DNA of 64,000 nucleotides from Bos javanicus (lineage: Eukaryota > Chordata > Mammalia > Artiodactyla > Bovidae): the NCBI RefSeq assembly GCF_032452875.1, contig NC_083878.1, positions 60,989,378 to 61,053,377 on the forward strand. Direction: 5' to 3'. The position numbers were made by a program, and so were the translations under genes. The notes under the pieces were generated by a model. It ran no database searches and was not told the DNA's origin. It worked only from the letters and a program-made list of their open reading frames with translations. This document shows, one piece after another, positions 43,943-56,424 of the stretch; the stretch's first letter is position 1; the number at the start of each line of letters is the position of its first letter.

Positions 43943-46744
43943 TAGTACTATATAATTGAAGATACAGATATTGAAAGAAATTTAGTTTGGCACCTAAAAA
44001 GTATTAATCTTGATTTCTTGCTTAGTAACTATTGAGAGAGATGAGTTGATATTGTGCTATTTCACAAAGACAATTTGCTGAGTTGACATACTCCTTTTAA
44101 GAATGCACATTCAAAAATGGCAATAATAGTGTCAATTGTTACCTTTATTTGATTTTCTCTGGGTGATTGAATGACTATTTGGTATGAATAAAGCTGTGGG
44201 TTAGCCCATGTCTCTGGCACATCGATCATGATCCCATAGGACTCTGTGGTTGGGCAATTTCTATGTGGGAGTTGTCAAATTGTACGAGATCCATTATTTT
44301 TGTGTTTTTTTAGTGCTTTATTAACTCACAAAAGCCCAAGCCATTGTATTACTAGAAGAGGAGGCAGAAACCACATTGCTTTTAAAAATTAAAAAAACAA
44401 ACAAACTGAAAAACAGAAAGAAAACATGGTCCCACCTGTAGTCAGTGGAATTTAAATTCCCAAGGGCTATGGTCAAGTTCCATAACTTGCTCTAAGTTAT
44501 GTTTTTTCTTAGTTCTTAACCTGAGTGTAAGGTCTAAAGACATCAAATACAGAAGCCTTAGAGGGTAAAGCCCTAATAGCAGAAGAATGCAGCTTTTCAA
44601 AGATCCAAATGAAGTAAAAAGGGAGAAATACAGTAAAAGCAATATTCACGCACATCTTTTTTTTCTCCCTAAGACAGAGAGAGTATGGTTTATTATTTTG
44701 GTTCGTCTTTTAATTTGTAACTTAAGCTCAATATTATAAAACAATAAAAATAGTAACTAGCTCTTTAGCTTTCGTAACCGTATTCATATGTGTTAGCGTA
44801 TTTGAGCTCAAAAACAGCCATTATTACTAGACTTTTTAAAATACAGATAATGCCGAGCCTTAGAGAGGCTAAAAGACTCATTCAAGGTAGTTAGGCTAGT
44901 CAGGGACTTCCCAGACTCCATGCTCCATCTTCTGACCCCAAAGCATATGCTTTGCATTTTACCAGCATAGTCTTAAAGCAAAGGGGGTCCCCTTTTTATT
45001 GGGTCCCCCACAACAGCTCAAACAAGTTTAATTGATCCCCAAATAATGGAAAATTGACAAAATCAATATCACACCTATCAGTCAGTTCAGGAACCCAGAG
45101 ACCTCTTGTCTGGTTCTGCTGTTTTCATAACCGACGTAAGTATGAAAAGCTTGACAATACCATAACTTCCCTGAGAAAGCCAAGATAGTAATCTGAAATT
45201 AGGTCAAGAGGCTTTTCCTTATCCACTGTAAATTTTACATCACTGGTACCTATACCTAATGAATTTTGAGCAGTTGTCATCCCTTTGATAGTTTAGTTAC
45301 TCTAGCATTCACATTTTTCCTTTAAATTATTTTTATTTTCCATCTCTTTTATGTCTTCCCCCACCCCACCAAACCCCAATCAGCCCTCTTAACATCCTAG
45401 TGTCTTGTCCTAAGGTTCTAGTAGGTAGCTAGCACCCAAAGCATGGGTCCTAGAAAATCTCATGCCTCTTCCCTATTGAAAATATTTAAAAAAAATTTCA
45501 AATTTCTCAAAAACAATAAAAGACATAAGACAGAGAATCTAAGTACAAAGTCTAAAAGTCATATTGACATAAACATATTTTTAAAAAATAAAATGATGAT
45601 GGGTACTAGGATACACAGGAATTTGAATCATTACATTATGTAACAACTTGATTTCAAAGTTAAATCCCAAACCATCATCAACAAAGAGCGTTGTGCCAAA
45701 TGTCTAGAGGTCTGGAGCTAAGACCACAGTTTAGCAGAGTTCTGAACTATATTTTAGTCTTGGCAAACCCCGAAAGCAAGAGGACACAGCATGCTTCATC
45801 GGAGCATTTGTCAGTAGCACGCTGAAAACGTTAATCCACACACCCCCACTATGAAAATATCCCCCTTCCCCTGCCCCCATCCAAATTCAGGTAAAGTCAT
45901 TGGAGGAAATTTTCTTTCCAAATGTTGAGGGCTTTGTTCCTCTTTATTTTTGGTTTTTATCAACCACAGAAGAATTTTAAAGGAAAACGTTCTCCAGCCG
46001 TCTGTCTTCTTTATGAACCCTCTCGCTGGATTAAGGAGAGTTCATGAGATGGGAAAGGAAAGTTCTGTTCCTAGCTGGAGATTAACTCCTGTAAACACTG
46101 CCTAGCACAATGTACTGCCCAGGATAATGCAGAATTCCTCCTTTCTCACTTTTAGTGCTCCCTTGCTTCACTTATAGTCCTCACCCAGCTCCACGCTCCC
46201 TCTTTCCTCAAGTTATTGAACCTAAAGAGAAGTGAACTGCGTTCAAGGCAAGGGTGAAAGACAAGAGGGAAGCCTCATGGTCTCCCTGGAGAGTTCTTCA
46301 GATTAAGAATTTTGTTTTCCTTCTCCATCATTACTCACAATTATCTTATGACCTAAAATTCATCATGCTCTTTCTTGCAATGTTTGGCAAATGAAAGCTC
46401 TGCTTCCTATTAGCGTATTTGTGGGGTGGGGATGGAGAGGAAGGGGAAGTGGGCACTTAAAGATTATTATTGCCTCCAACACTGCTGTGTGTTTGCTGGT
46501 TTCAGAACGGGTTGCGCAAAACACAGGAGGAAGAAGAGTGAAGTACTGGAGTTTAATGAGAGATGGCTGGACTCTAGTAGTCAGAAGAGCTGGGTTTTTC
46601 CCTGGGTGGCCGCTGACAGGTGAAAGGTGTTAAACTTGCACCCTTTCAGAGAGCTGATATGCAGTAGTGCTACTTAGGGGAGGAGTGTGAGATTACTTGA
46701 TGACAAAGCCTATGGAGAAAACAAAGCATTAGTCTGAAAGTCAG
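43943..46744. other. Sequence without recognised genes; weak MIR at 44785-44945
   Basis: MIR-like text is at 44785-44945 (ttattactagactttttaaa, tcaaggtagttaggctagtc). Otherwise no gene or young element is seen. Open frames reach 80 codons, without motifs. Confidence 0.5.
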
Positions 46745-46890
46745 GAGTCATGGAACTTGAGTCCTGTCTCTACCTCTAACCTGTGATTACCTAACCTCAG
46801 GGTGTCATTGCACCTCATCTGCAAAGTGGGGAGAATAACACATTGCCCAACTTTCTCCCCAGAGTGATAGCAAATATCAAATACAGCAAT
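46745..46890 (-). repeat. MIR SINE relic
   Basis: Antisense MIR text (cctaacctcagggtgtcatt, gcacctcatctgcaaagtgg) immediately precedes a Bov-tA. Confidence 0.6.
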
Positions 46891-46891
46891 G

Positions 46892-47096
46892 TGTGTGTTA
46901 GTGTTAGTCACTCAGTCCTGTCTGACTCTTTGTGACCCCCTGGACTATAGACCACCAGGCTCCACTGTCCATGGAATTCTCCAGGCAAGAATACTGGAGT
47001 GGGTTGCCATTCTCTTCCCCAGGGGATCTTCCCGACAGGAATCGAACCCAGCCTCACACATTGCACGCAGATTCTTTACCATCTGAGCTGCCAGGT
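46892..47096 (-). mobile_element. Bov-tA SINE
   Basis: A minus-strand SINE with Bov-A body (ccaggcaagaatactggagt) and tRNA-derived head (ggatcttcccgacaggaatc, then ccatctgagctgccagg). Confidence 0.92.
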
Positions 47097-47490
47097 ATGA
47101 GAATATTAAGTACTTAAAAACCTGAATACATGTAAGATTATGTGACTGAAATGAACCAGTAGTCTAAGTAGCTGCTAAGGGTTCTTGGATAGCACAGTTC
47201 TATGCTCTTGACAGTTTTGAAGTCTGACAAATTTATGTGTAGAAAATCTGGCTCCACTAGAAATGTTGACAGGCTGTTTATAACCAAACCTATTGTGCTT
47301 AAATGGGTAGAACTATTATGGAGAAGTACGTAAATTAGTAGTTCTACATAAACCTATAAAATACCTAGAAAGACATAAAATACTGAAAAAATTTGTTTTT
47401 TTTCCTGATTAGTTTTGTACCTGGAAGGAAATACCTAGTCTCTGAATGAGCAGTAGTGCAATGTTAAGGAATCATAAGGGTTACTAGACT
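47097..47490. other. Sequence without recognised genes
   Basis: Nothing recognised. Confidence 0.55.
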
Positions 47491-47744
47491 ATTGCTGAAG
47501 CTGAAGCTCTAATACTTTGGCCACCTGATGCAAAGAGCTGACTCATTGGAAAAGACCCCAATTCTGGGAAAGATTGAAGGCAAAAGGAGAAGAGGGCAGC
47601 AGAGAATGAGATGGTTAGACAGCATCACCAACTCAATGGACATGAATTCGAACAAACTCCAGGAGATAGTGGAGACAGAGGAGCCTGGTGTGCTGCCGTC
47701 CATGGGGTGACAAAGAGTCAGACACAACTTGTGACTGAACAACA
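47491..47744 (+). mobile_element. BovB 3'-end fragment (older)
   Basis: The text from ctgaagctgaagctctaata to cagacacaacttgtgactga is the BovB 3' end, diverged, with a short acaacaaa tail. Confidence 0.88.
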
Positions 47745-48417
47745 AAGAGGGCAGGAATTTAGGGGACCATCTCAGATAATTTTGACCAGAATAAGAAAGA
47801 TGTAGAGCACCTGGGTTTATTTATCCCAGAGGAAAAGAATGGGATGGGAAAAACACAAATGCTTCATAAAATATTGAAAGGATTGTTTCAGAGATGATTA
47901 GATACTCTGTTCCAGAAGACAGATCACTGAGCAAAAAATGAAGTTGTTTGTCTGAATGATCCATATGTTCCCTTAAATTCTGATGTTCCAAAGTTATAGG
48001 GACAGAATCTGTGGATCAGCACAAGAGAATGCTTTCCATAAAGGAGAACTCTCCTTCAATGGCAGTAATACCCACTTCTGAAGATATTTTGATGTTTGGA
48101 AGGAGTCTGGGTTGCTGTTGAGGAAGGATATGGAGGGCATACCTACATTCTGAGTAAAATCAAACTGCATGACAGCATGGCCTCTCCAATTCTAAGATAT
48201 TTTGATTCTTCAGTAGGCTGTGTTATAAGAAGTACTAAATTAATTGTATGTCCATCGTCAGTGGTGGGAGATACTGTCTAGGTAGTGATTGCTGTCATTC
48301 TCTTCTTCTCCCTTGCTTGAAAGTTGCTAAGAAGAAGTTTTGCCAGTGCATTTGGATTAATAGCCTTATTTTCTACTTATTGGGATTTTTTTTTCCAGAT
48401 GTATCCATTGTGAATAG
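47745..48417. other. Sequence without recognised genes
   Basis: Nothing recognised. Frames are under 90 codons. Confidence 0.55.
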
Positions 48418-49294
48418 TTATTTCTTTTTTTGTTTTGTTTTGTTTTTATTTTTATTTTATTTTTTTAACTTTACAATATTGTATTGGTTTTGCCATATAT
48501 CAACATGAATCTGCCACAGGTATACATGTGTTCCCCATCCTGAACCCTCCTCCCTCCCCATACCATCCCTCTGGGTCATCCCAGTGCACCAGCCCCAAGC
48601 ATCCAGTATCGTGCATCGAACCTGGACTGGTGACTCATTTCATATATGATATTATACATGTTTCAGTGCCATTCTCCCAAATCATCCCACCCTCTCCCTC
48701 TCCCACAGAATCCAAAAGACTGTTCTATACATCAGTGTCTCTTTTGCTGTTTCATATATAGGGTTATTGTTACCATCTTTCTAAATTCCATATATATGCA
48801 TTAGTATACTGTATTGGTGTTTTTCTTTCTGGCTTACTTCACTCTGTATAATAGGCTCCAGTTTCATCCACCTCATTAGAACTGATTCAAATGTATTCTT
48901 TTTAATGGCTGAGTAATATTCCATTGTGTATATGTACCACAGCTTTCTTATCCATTCATCTGCTGATGGACATCTAGGTTGCTTCCATGTCCTGGCTATT
49001 ATAAACAGTGCTGCGATGAACTTTGGGGTACATGTGTCTCTTTCAATTCTGGTTTCCTCAGTGTGTATGCCCAGCAGTGGGATTGCTGGGTCATAAGGCA
49101 GTTCTATTTCCAGTTTTTTAAGGAATCTCCACACTGTTCTCCATAGTGGCTGTACTAGTTTGCATTCCCACCAACAGTGTAAGAGGGTTCTCTTTTCTCC
49201 ACACCCTCTCCAGCATTTATTGCTTGTAGACTTTTGGATCGCAGCCATTCTGACTGGCGTGAAATGGTACCTCATAGTGGTTTTGATTATTTCT
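48418..49294 (-). mobile_element. Young L1, 5'-truncated, 8-bp TSD
   Basis: A poly-T/(TTTTG)n stretch at 48426-48470 is the antisense A-tail, followed by the L1 3'UTR and ORF2 end. The 5' truncation falls at ggttttga. The TSD ttatttct is at 48418-48425 and 49287-49294. Confidence 0.9.
48781..49286 (-). pseudogene. L1 ORF2 C-terminal fragment, frame intact
   Basis: About 168 codons of the L1 ORF2 C-terminus are in one uninterrupted frame on the minus strand. Blocks are MRYHFTPVRMAAIQKS, NKCWRGCGEKRTLLHCWWEC (the cysteine-rich, zinc-knuckle-like region), LEIELPYDPAIPLLGIHTEE, and KLWYIYTMEYYSAIKKNTFE, ending at HIYGI and a TAG at 48781. The open frame extends to 49323 into flank, which is not L1. 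The lack of frame shifts points to a recent insertion compared with the copy at 31541. Endonuclease and RT were not inserted, so it is inactive. Confidence 0.88.
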
Positions 49295-51039
49295 ATAGCA
49301 GCTACAAAACCAAAGTAACACACAAGCTCACATGAAGGAAATCCTATACTCAGTATGGAATGAGGATGTCACTGGATTCTGTTTTAGCAGTTAGCATGTG
49401 ATAAACTGATTGACAAAGCCTAGAAATAAATCAAGATCATCCTGACATTTAGGAATTTGACTGACAGATGCTCTTAAATAGGTCATAGGCCTATAACGAG
49501 TGATGATGTTTTCTTACCTTCTAGACAGCTATACTGCCTGACTCTAGAACAAAACATTCTGGATTTGGGGGAACACTTTCATCCTCAGCCAACTATAAAT
49601 TCTACAAGTGGAAAAATAAACTTAGCAACTGCAGATTTCACCAAACACCCTACGAACATTGAAGTAAAATTCATCCCAACACAGTTAGGAGGTGCTAAAC
49701 ATGTCAATTTAGTGGATAAGAACAAAAATAGCTATGTAGACTAAGCAGGGAGTAGAAGATAGAAGAAAGGTCAAATGAAACAATGGATATATTAGGATAC
49801 TGTTGGTTGCAAATGCCATTGCAAAATGGCCTGAGCAAAGGGAGTTTGTTGGCTTACATAACTGAAAATTTCAGGCTTGGTTGACCCCAGAGATGAAGAT
49901 GATGTCAAGACAACATTCCCACCCCACCCTACTTCCCTTGATCTCACTCTCTCTCATCTTGGCTTTTTTCTCTGGAGAGTCCCTTCACCTAGTGGCTCCT
50001 AGAAACTCCAGGCTTATATACTTTAAGTCAAATAGAGACAGCACCTCTTTCCCAGCAGTTTCAGAACAAGTTTCATTGGCTTGGCTTAGGATATGTGTAC
50101 TTCCTTTCACTAATGGTAGGGACACAGAGGTGGGTAAGTAAGGTCAGCATCTAAATTACAAAGACAGAAAGTGGGAAAACATGAGAAGGGGAGGAATGAT
50201 TGTTGGGCAGGCAGAAATGACAGATATCCACTTGCCTAGAACAGCTTTACATGATGTGGTAATATCACACTAGGACACTACTGCGAGCTATAGACCCTAG
50301 AACCTGGAGGTCCAGAGTTTGCCATTTTATGAACAAAAGCTTCAGGCCCATCATGGATGATGAAGCAGCGTTAAGAACACCAAGTAGTTCTGGGGTTTTG
50401 ACACTCTTCAGTCCAAGAACAGATGTCAGGCACACTAAGCACAAGACCTCACAGGAAGATCTCAGAGTGGCCTTACCTTGCACAAGTGCACACACATTGG
50501 AAAATGCTATCTGCTAGTGTCATCTTAGGGAACAAACAGAAACTCTGGGAGAGTGTGTGGGTGTGCCTAGCTATTCAGATGAAGTGTCAGTGGCCTTGAT
50601 GCTGTATCCCTGTCAGAGTTCAATCTGTATCACTGCCCTCAGATGAAAGCAATTGCCAAGGATAGTCCTAGAGACTCATTTTGCGGCAATGGATAGAAAA
50701 GAGAGGGGACATTAGTCAAAACCTGGGTTAAACTTCTTTCTGCGTGGAGGTAGGGGATGGACAAGCGGAATTACTCTTTGGTGAGCAAGAAAATGTGGTA
50801 GTAGAAAGTTGCTTCTGCTGCTTTTTTGAGGTGGGTGGATAAGTTTAGATGTGGATAGGTTTAGACAAATAAAGTTACTAGCAAGTTGAAAATTATTAGC
50901 AAGTTAAAGTTATTAGCTATTATTAATAGCAAGTTGAAAAATAGGTTCTTTAGTCAAAGAGTGAAAAAGCCACAGTGGGAGAAACAAGTGAAAGACTGGA
51001 GTTCTCTTTAAGAGCCTGAAATGAGCCACTGAGGTTTTT
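49295..51039. other. Sequence without recognised genes
   Basis: Nothing recognised. A small tandem repeat around attagcaagttgaaa units lies at 50876-50942. Frames are under 90 codons. Confidence 0.5.
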
Positions 51040-51258
51040 GGGGTTTTTAAAATTTTTATTTTGTATTGGGGTATAGCTGATTGACAATCTTGTGATAGTT
51101 TCAAATGAACAGCAAAGGGACTCAACCATACATATGCATGTATCCATCTCCTCCCATCCAGGCTGCCACATAACACTGAGCAGAGTTCCATGTGCTATAT
51201 AGTAGGTCCTTGTTGGTTATCCGCTTTAAATATAGTAGTATGCACATGTCCATTCCAA
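51040..51258 (-). mobile_element. L1 3'UTR fragment
   Basis: The text tattttgtattggggtatag through gtgctatatagtaggtcctt is antisense ruminant L1 3'UTR. It is followed directly by a CHR SINE. Confidence 0.75.
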
Positions 51259-51261
51259 TGA

Positions 51262-51577
51262 GTTTTTAAATTTTTTATTTATTTATCAGTTTTGGCTGTG
51301 CTAGATCTTCGTTGCTGCAAGTAGGCTTTCTCCAGTTGTGGCGAGTGGGGTCTTTTCTCTAGTTGCATTGCCTGGTTTCTCATTGCAATTGCTCTCTTGT
51401 TGCAGAGCACAGGCTCCAGGAGCATAGGCTTCAGTAGTCGTGGGGTGTGGGCTCTGTAGTTGTAGCACACAGGCTTAGTTGCCCCAAAGCATGTGGAATC
51501 TTCCTGGACCATGGGTCCAACCCTTGTCCCCTGCATTGACAAGTGGATTCTTAACCACTGGACCCCAGGGAAGTCCA
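51262..51577 (-). mobile_element. CHR-type SINE (tRNA-Glu-derived)
   Basis: The 3' end is at left (ttttggctgtgctagatctt) and the tRNA-derived head at right (tggattcttaaccactggac, cagggaagtcc). This is the layout of CHR-2 elements of cetaceans, hippos and ruminants. Confidence 0.85.
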
Positions 51578-51659
51578 GACCATTGATTTGATTTTGAGCA
51601 CATGGAGAAGGAAGTAGTTTCCCTTGGGCAGCCCCTTTTACCCACTATTACCAAACTTT

Positions 51660-51926
51660 ATCACACCCCACTCCAGTACTCTTGCCTGGAAAATCCCATG
51701 GCGGAGCCTGGTAGGCTGCAGTCCATGGGGTCGCTAAGGGTCAGACATGACTGAGCGACTTCACTTTCACTTTTCATTTTCATGCATTGGAGAAGGAAAT
51801 GGCAACCCACTCCAGTGTTCTTGCCTGGAGAATCCCAGGGACGGGGGAGCCTGGAGGGCTGCAGTCCATGGGGTCGCACAGAGTCGGACACGACTGAAGC
51901 GACTTAGCAGCAGCAGCAGCATCACA
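51660..51926 (+). mobile_element. Bov-A2 SINE, 5'-truncated
   Basis: Two Bov-A monomers, the first missing its start, with a (CAG)n tail. A short repeat atcaca lies at 51660-51665 and 51921-51926. Confidence 0.92.
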
Positions 51927-52059
51927 AATATATATGGATATGCCTTTTTAACAAGGATTTGTATTTTTTTAAATAATACAGAAAACATTATAGTCCGTCA
52001 ATGGCTAAAAAGAAAAATCCTGTTTCTGTCTTCCAGTCTCTCTTTTCCATGAAGTCCAG

Positions 52060-52150
52060 CAGAAAATGAAGGAAGGAAAGAAGGAATGAGGGCATGGGAA
52101 AGGAGGGGAAGAGGGAAAGTGATAGGGAGAGAGATGAGAGGAGAGAGAAA
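52060..52150 (+). repeat. Purine-rich GA/GGAA tract
   Basis: About 90 bp are almost entirely G and A, with irregular gaagg and gagag units. Confidence 0.8.
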
Positions 52151-52154
52151 TTTT

Positions 52155-52330
52155 CCCTTTTTGTAAGGACACCAGTCATATTAGATTAGGGTCCACTCTA
52201 ATGACCTCATCTAAACAACCTTTGCAATAACCCTAATTCCAAATAAGGTCACATCCTGAGGTACTGGGGGTTAGGATTTTAACATATGGATTTGAAGGGG
52301 TGGCGACACAATTCAACTCATAACAATCCA
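52155..52330 (+). repeat. Ancient interspersed repeat, family not named
   Basis: The text aaggacaccagtcatattag, cctgaggtactgggggttag and gacacaattcaactcataac belongs to the same kind of old mammalian repeat as 7322-7860, seen from its other end. Confidence 0.5.
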
Positions 52331-53504
52331 TAATTCTCAATATTCCAGAAGTTATATTTTGCTCCAGGGTTCAAGTTCTAGAGCTAAATATATGCTTAAT
52401 ACTATAATGGGGAGGATGTCGGTGTATATTTCAGAATACCCTCTTTCCTATCACCAAGACCATTATGATAATTGAAGGGTAGAAGACCATATTCTTCTAT
52501 CTTGAAAGATTTATATATCTTTTGAAGCAAAAAATTGGAGGAACATCAAAATTCCTTTTGTGTATAAGAGACTGATTCTTTGACTTTCAGTGGGAACCTT
52601 TTATTAATTTACTTTTCAATAGGGAAAGAAGAATACAGTAATTCTCTCTCCATTACCACTCCCTGAAGGAGGGGCACGGGAAGAGGGTTGGTTAGTTCCT
52701 GATTCAACCTTTGAGAGCAACTTGTCCTGTTGCTGATACAAACCAAGTGATCACATGTTAACTGCAAATTCCCACTTGCCCGGTGTGAGTGAGGCTTTGT
52801 ACTGAACAAAAGGAAGACAGCTGTACATTTAACCACAGCTAAGTCCTTTGTGGGACAGACAGGAATAACATACAGATTGCAACCCATAAATAATGCACCT
52901 CAGGTCATCTGCATTTTGCCTACTCTTTAGGACAGAGGCTACTATTCCTGGACAGTCTGCATTAACCCTGGATTCCTGACTCCAGAGCGGATTCTTGCAG
53001 AGAGTGGTGATTTCCTTCACCTCTTCCTCTCCCTATATTTTCAGTCCAGACAAACATAAATAAACCAAGCATAAATAAGTGGGCAGTTTCTACCCTGATC
53101 ACTGAAGCTCTAAAGATAGGGCACTGAACTCACTAAGTGATGAATACATGCCATATGGGCTAACGGCAAGTTCGGATGTAAATTGTCTCTGTCTTGCTCT
53201 CTGCATTGCAGATAAAAAGTCCCTTGTGTCATCTCTTTGTACTGAACTGTGTGTATCTGAAAACAGCTAAAATCACTGAGAAAAGTGGAATGTTTAATTT
53301 CCTCTGAAAAGGACTGGGTGTTATTGCTGGCATTAATAATTAGTAGATATTTTAAAAACATTCTTTGAGTGAGGTTGCACACATTTGCTTTTATTTGGAA
53401 TCCCATATTTTAAGCAAATGTTTGACTCCTTTTGGCTAGCTGCCTTAATAGTGCAGTGCAGTACACAAGAGTTGGAGTCAAAAGATTCTCGTTTGTCTGA
53501 CATT
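52331..53504. other. Sequence without recognised genes
   Basis: Frames of 63-98 codons on the minus strand (52609-53406) lack recognisable motifs. Confidence 0.5.
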
Positions 53505-53725
53505 AATATTTGCCAAGCACTTACTGAGGGCCGGCAACCATTCTAGGCACTTAATGTAAGTTATATAATTTACTCTTCACAATAACTCTAGAAAACAGGT
53601 ATTCCTGGTATTCCTGCTTTTTATACAAGGAAACCATTTAAATAGTTCCTAGAAGAGCTGGATTCAAATCCACATTGTCAACCACAAAGATAATACTCTT
53701 CCTGTTACTCACTATGACTTCTTCA
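53505..53725 (+). repeat. MIR SINE relic
   Basis: MIR text: tgccaagcacttactgaggg, taatttactcttcacaataa, gattcaaatccacattgtca. Confidence 0.75.
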
Positions 53726-54177
53726 CTTCGAACTGTTTTGACCTAAGCAGGCACAAGCCATTTCTTAGTCTCTTTTTCTTTATTCTTAAGAAGGGGGTTT
53801 GAATTAAATTTTCTCTAGGATTTTTTCTAGTTCTAAACACTGTCTTTCTGTGATTACTCCTTCTTCACTTTTCAAAATGTAAGTAAACTATTTTATTTAA
53901 ATACTGCCTTTCTTCAAATCCTAAGACAATCCTCCTATTGATGGAGGGAGGGGGAAAATCTTTCTTGGCTCAGAAATCAGAATTAATAAAGTTCAGGAAC
54001 TGTTTTGCCTTGGACCCATCTCTCTGTTGACCAATGTGCAGTCTTCCAGCAGTGCAAAATAGACTTAGGTAATTCCGGTGGTATGAGCAGAGTTTCTGAG
54101 GTTCTCAGATGATGTATGGGTGAGTTGTGATGTATGGGGTTCCCCTCTGTGTAGAAGTATAGACTATTTAGGAGTTC
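53726..54177. other. Sequence without recognised genes
   Basis: Nothing recognised. Confidence 0.55.
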
Positions 54178-54481
54178 TAAGTAAGCACTTCAGAGAAGGC
54201 AATGGCACCCCACTCCAGTACTCTTGCCTGGAAAATCCCATGGATGGAGGAGCCTGGTAGGCTGCAGTCCATGGGGTTGCGAAGAGTCAGACACGACTGA
54301 GCGACTTCACTTTCACTTTTCACTTTCATGCATTAGAGAAGGAAATGGCAACCCACTCCAGTGTTCTTGCCTGGAGAATCCCAGGGATGGGGAAGCCTGG
54401 TGGGCTGCCATCTATGGGGTCACACAGAGTTGGACACAACTGAAGTGACTTAGCAGTAGCAGTAGCAGTAAGTAAGCACTT
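54178..54481 (+). mobile_element. Bov-A2 SINE with 13-bp TSD
   Basis: Two Bov-A monomers with a (CAGTAG)n tail. The TSD taagtaagcactt is at 54178-54190 and 54469-54481. Confidence 0.96.
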
Positions 54482-54827
54482 ATTGTTTGCCTAATTTTCT
54501 GGTATTCTTACCTACATCTGATAAAATATAACATGGCGTAGTAATTTCTCATTGAACTTTTCTGCTTGTTTTTTTAATGGATTGATGTGCCAACCTAAAT
54601 ACAAGAGGCCAGCTATGTTCTCTGAAACTGTTTGTGAGCATTCCAATACAAAGAAAAAAGATACTCCTCAAGGGCTCCAGAATTTGACAGAGACCAGCAA
54701 TGGAATGATGAAGGAGACAAGAGTGAGCATATCTTTATAAAATTTGGGGTTGAGGAGATTCAAGGAAAGATAGCAAGAGTGATTCAGCCTCAGAGTAGTC
54801 CCTGCTGAACTATCCACACTTTGTGGC
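54482..54827. other. Sequence without recognised genes
   Basis: The 62-codon frame at 54552-54740 has no motif. Confidence 0.5.
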
Positions 54828-54898
54828 AGTGGTGGTTTAATTGCTAAGTCGTGTCTGACTCTTGCGACTCCGTGGTCTGTAGCCCGCCAGGTTCCTCT
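54828..54898 (-). mobile_element. Bov-A/Bov-tA fragment, about 70 bp
   Basis: The text taattgctaagtcgtgtctg through gtagcccgccaggttcctct is the 3' part of a Bov-A SINE. No TSD was found. Confidence 0.75.
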
Positions 54899-55884
54899 AG
54901 CTCAAGTAAGTACACAGACTGGCAGATGGGGCTATTCATAGAAAAGTAGATTCTGGAAAAGATTCCTCAGCATTCTTTCTCATTGGAATGTTACCCTCAA
55001 AAAAGTAATGAAGTGACATATCTAGTAGCAGATTTTTAAAAAATGAGTTACCTCTTTCAAGTGCTGATGTTTTGCTTGAGATATAACTACTGAAGGGAGT
55101 AATTTATTATGGATGTATAGGTTGGATATTTCAGATAGCATATCTGGTCAACACTATCTCCTCCCTTACACTTTGTCAATTTAATCAACAAAGTTACTAT
55201 ATTCTCCCCTCAGAGGGGAATAAAAGGAAAGAAATTAGCATCTGTTGAGTACTTTCCATGTGTCAGACAATTTATTTTCTTTTTTCATCACTTCACCTTT
55301 CCTCCCTTCATCATAAGAAAACACTTTTGAAATGGAAATTAAAATTGGATGGTTTTTATCGTCTTAACAACCTGGAAACTGTGCATTAATCCCACTTTTG
55401 GGTGGAGGAGTGATACAGGATGGAATCTAGTTTCAGAATGACTACCCTGGCTTTAATTCATAGAAGGACACTATTACGATTATTAGGAAGACTGTTTTCA
55501 CACAACACTGTGTAAAATTGTGTGCATTCCATTTCATCCATTCATACTCAAGAGTCCCGGAATTGTGTGTATGAATCACTTAAAATCTGTTATTTTTAAA
55601 TAGTCACTAAGCCAGAACAAATATTTAATAATTTAAAAAGAACTTTCAAGATTGTAGTCCTTTTTTATCAAAAAAGGAGGCTTAAATGCAATAAACTCAT
55701 CTTACTGATTAAAACACAGGAGTTTCAAGGCCTTATCATGAGCTGTGGAAATAAGAAATATCAATATAACCTCAATAGAGAAAAAGTCAAGGGTGATAGA
55801 AGTGAAAAAACAAAAGTAGGCTAGTTCAGAATCTGTTCTTATATACTCATCTTCCTGAAACAAAAATCTCTGTTGATATTGAAA
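54899..55884. other. Sequence without recognised genes
   Basis: Nothing recognised. Confidence 0.55.
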
Positions 55885-56395
55885 AAAAAATTTAATGATA
55901 CAAATGAACTTATTTATAGAACAGAAATAGATGTATGGTTACCAGGGGGAAAGGGAGGGTAGGGATAAATTGGGAGATTGGGGTTGACCGATACACACTG
56001 CTGCTGCTGCTGCTAAGTTGCTTCAGTCATGTCTGACTCTGTGCGACCCCATAGACGGCAGCCCACCAGGCTCCCCCGTCCCTGGGATTCTCCAGGTAAG
56101 AACACTGGAGTGGGTTGCCATGTCCTTCTCCAATGCATGAAAGTGAAAAGTGAAAGTGAAGTCACTCAGTCATGTCCGACTCTTAGCGACCCCATGGACT
56201 GCAGCCTACCAGTCTCCTCCATCCATGGGATTTTCCAGGCAAGAGTACTGGAGTAGAGTGCCATTGCCTTCTCCGGACCGATACATACTACTATATATAA
56301 AATCAATAACTAATAAGGACCTGCTGTAGAGAAAAGGAAACTCTACTCAATACTCTGTAATGACTATATGAGAAAAGAATATAAAACACAACTTA
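55885..56395 (+). mobile_element. L1 3'UTR fragment, interrupted by Bov-A2
   Basis: The stretches atacaaatgaacttatttat, tggttaccagggggaaaggg, then after the SINE tactatatataaaatcaata, are ruminant L1 3'UTR. Confidence 0.8.
55986..56288 (-). mobile_element. Bov-A2 SINE with 13-bp TSD
   Basis: Minus strand, with a (CTG)n antisense tail at left and two monomers. The TSD gaccgatacacac is at 55986-55998 and 56276-56288, with one mismatch. The first copy overlaps the tail boundary. Confidence 0.93.
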
Positions 56396-56424
56396 GTGAT
56401 GAAGAGTGACGACCACATGCATTT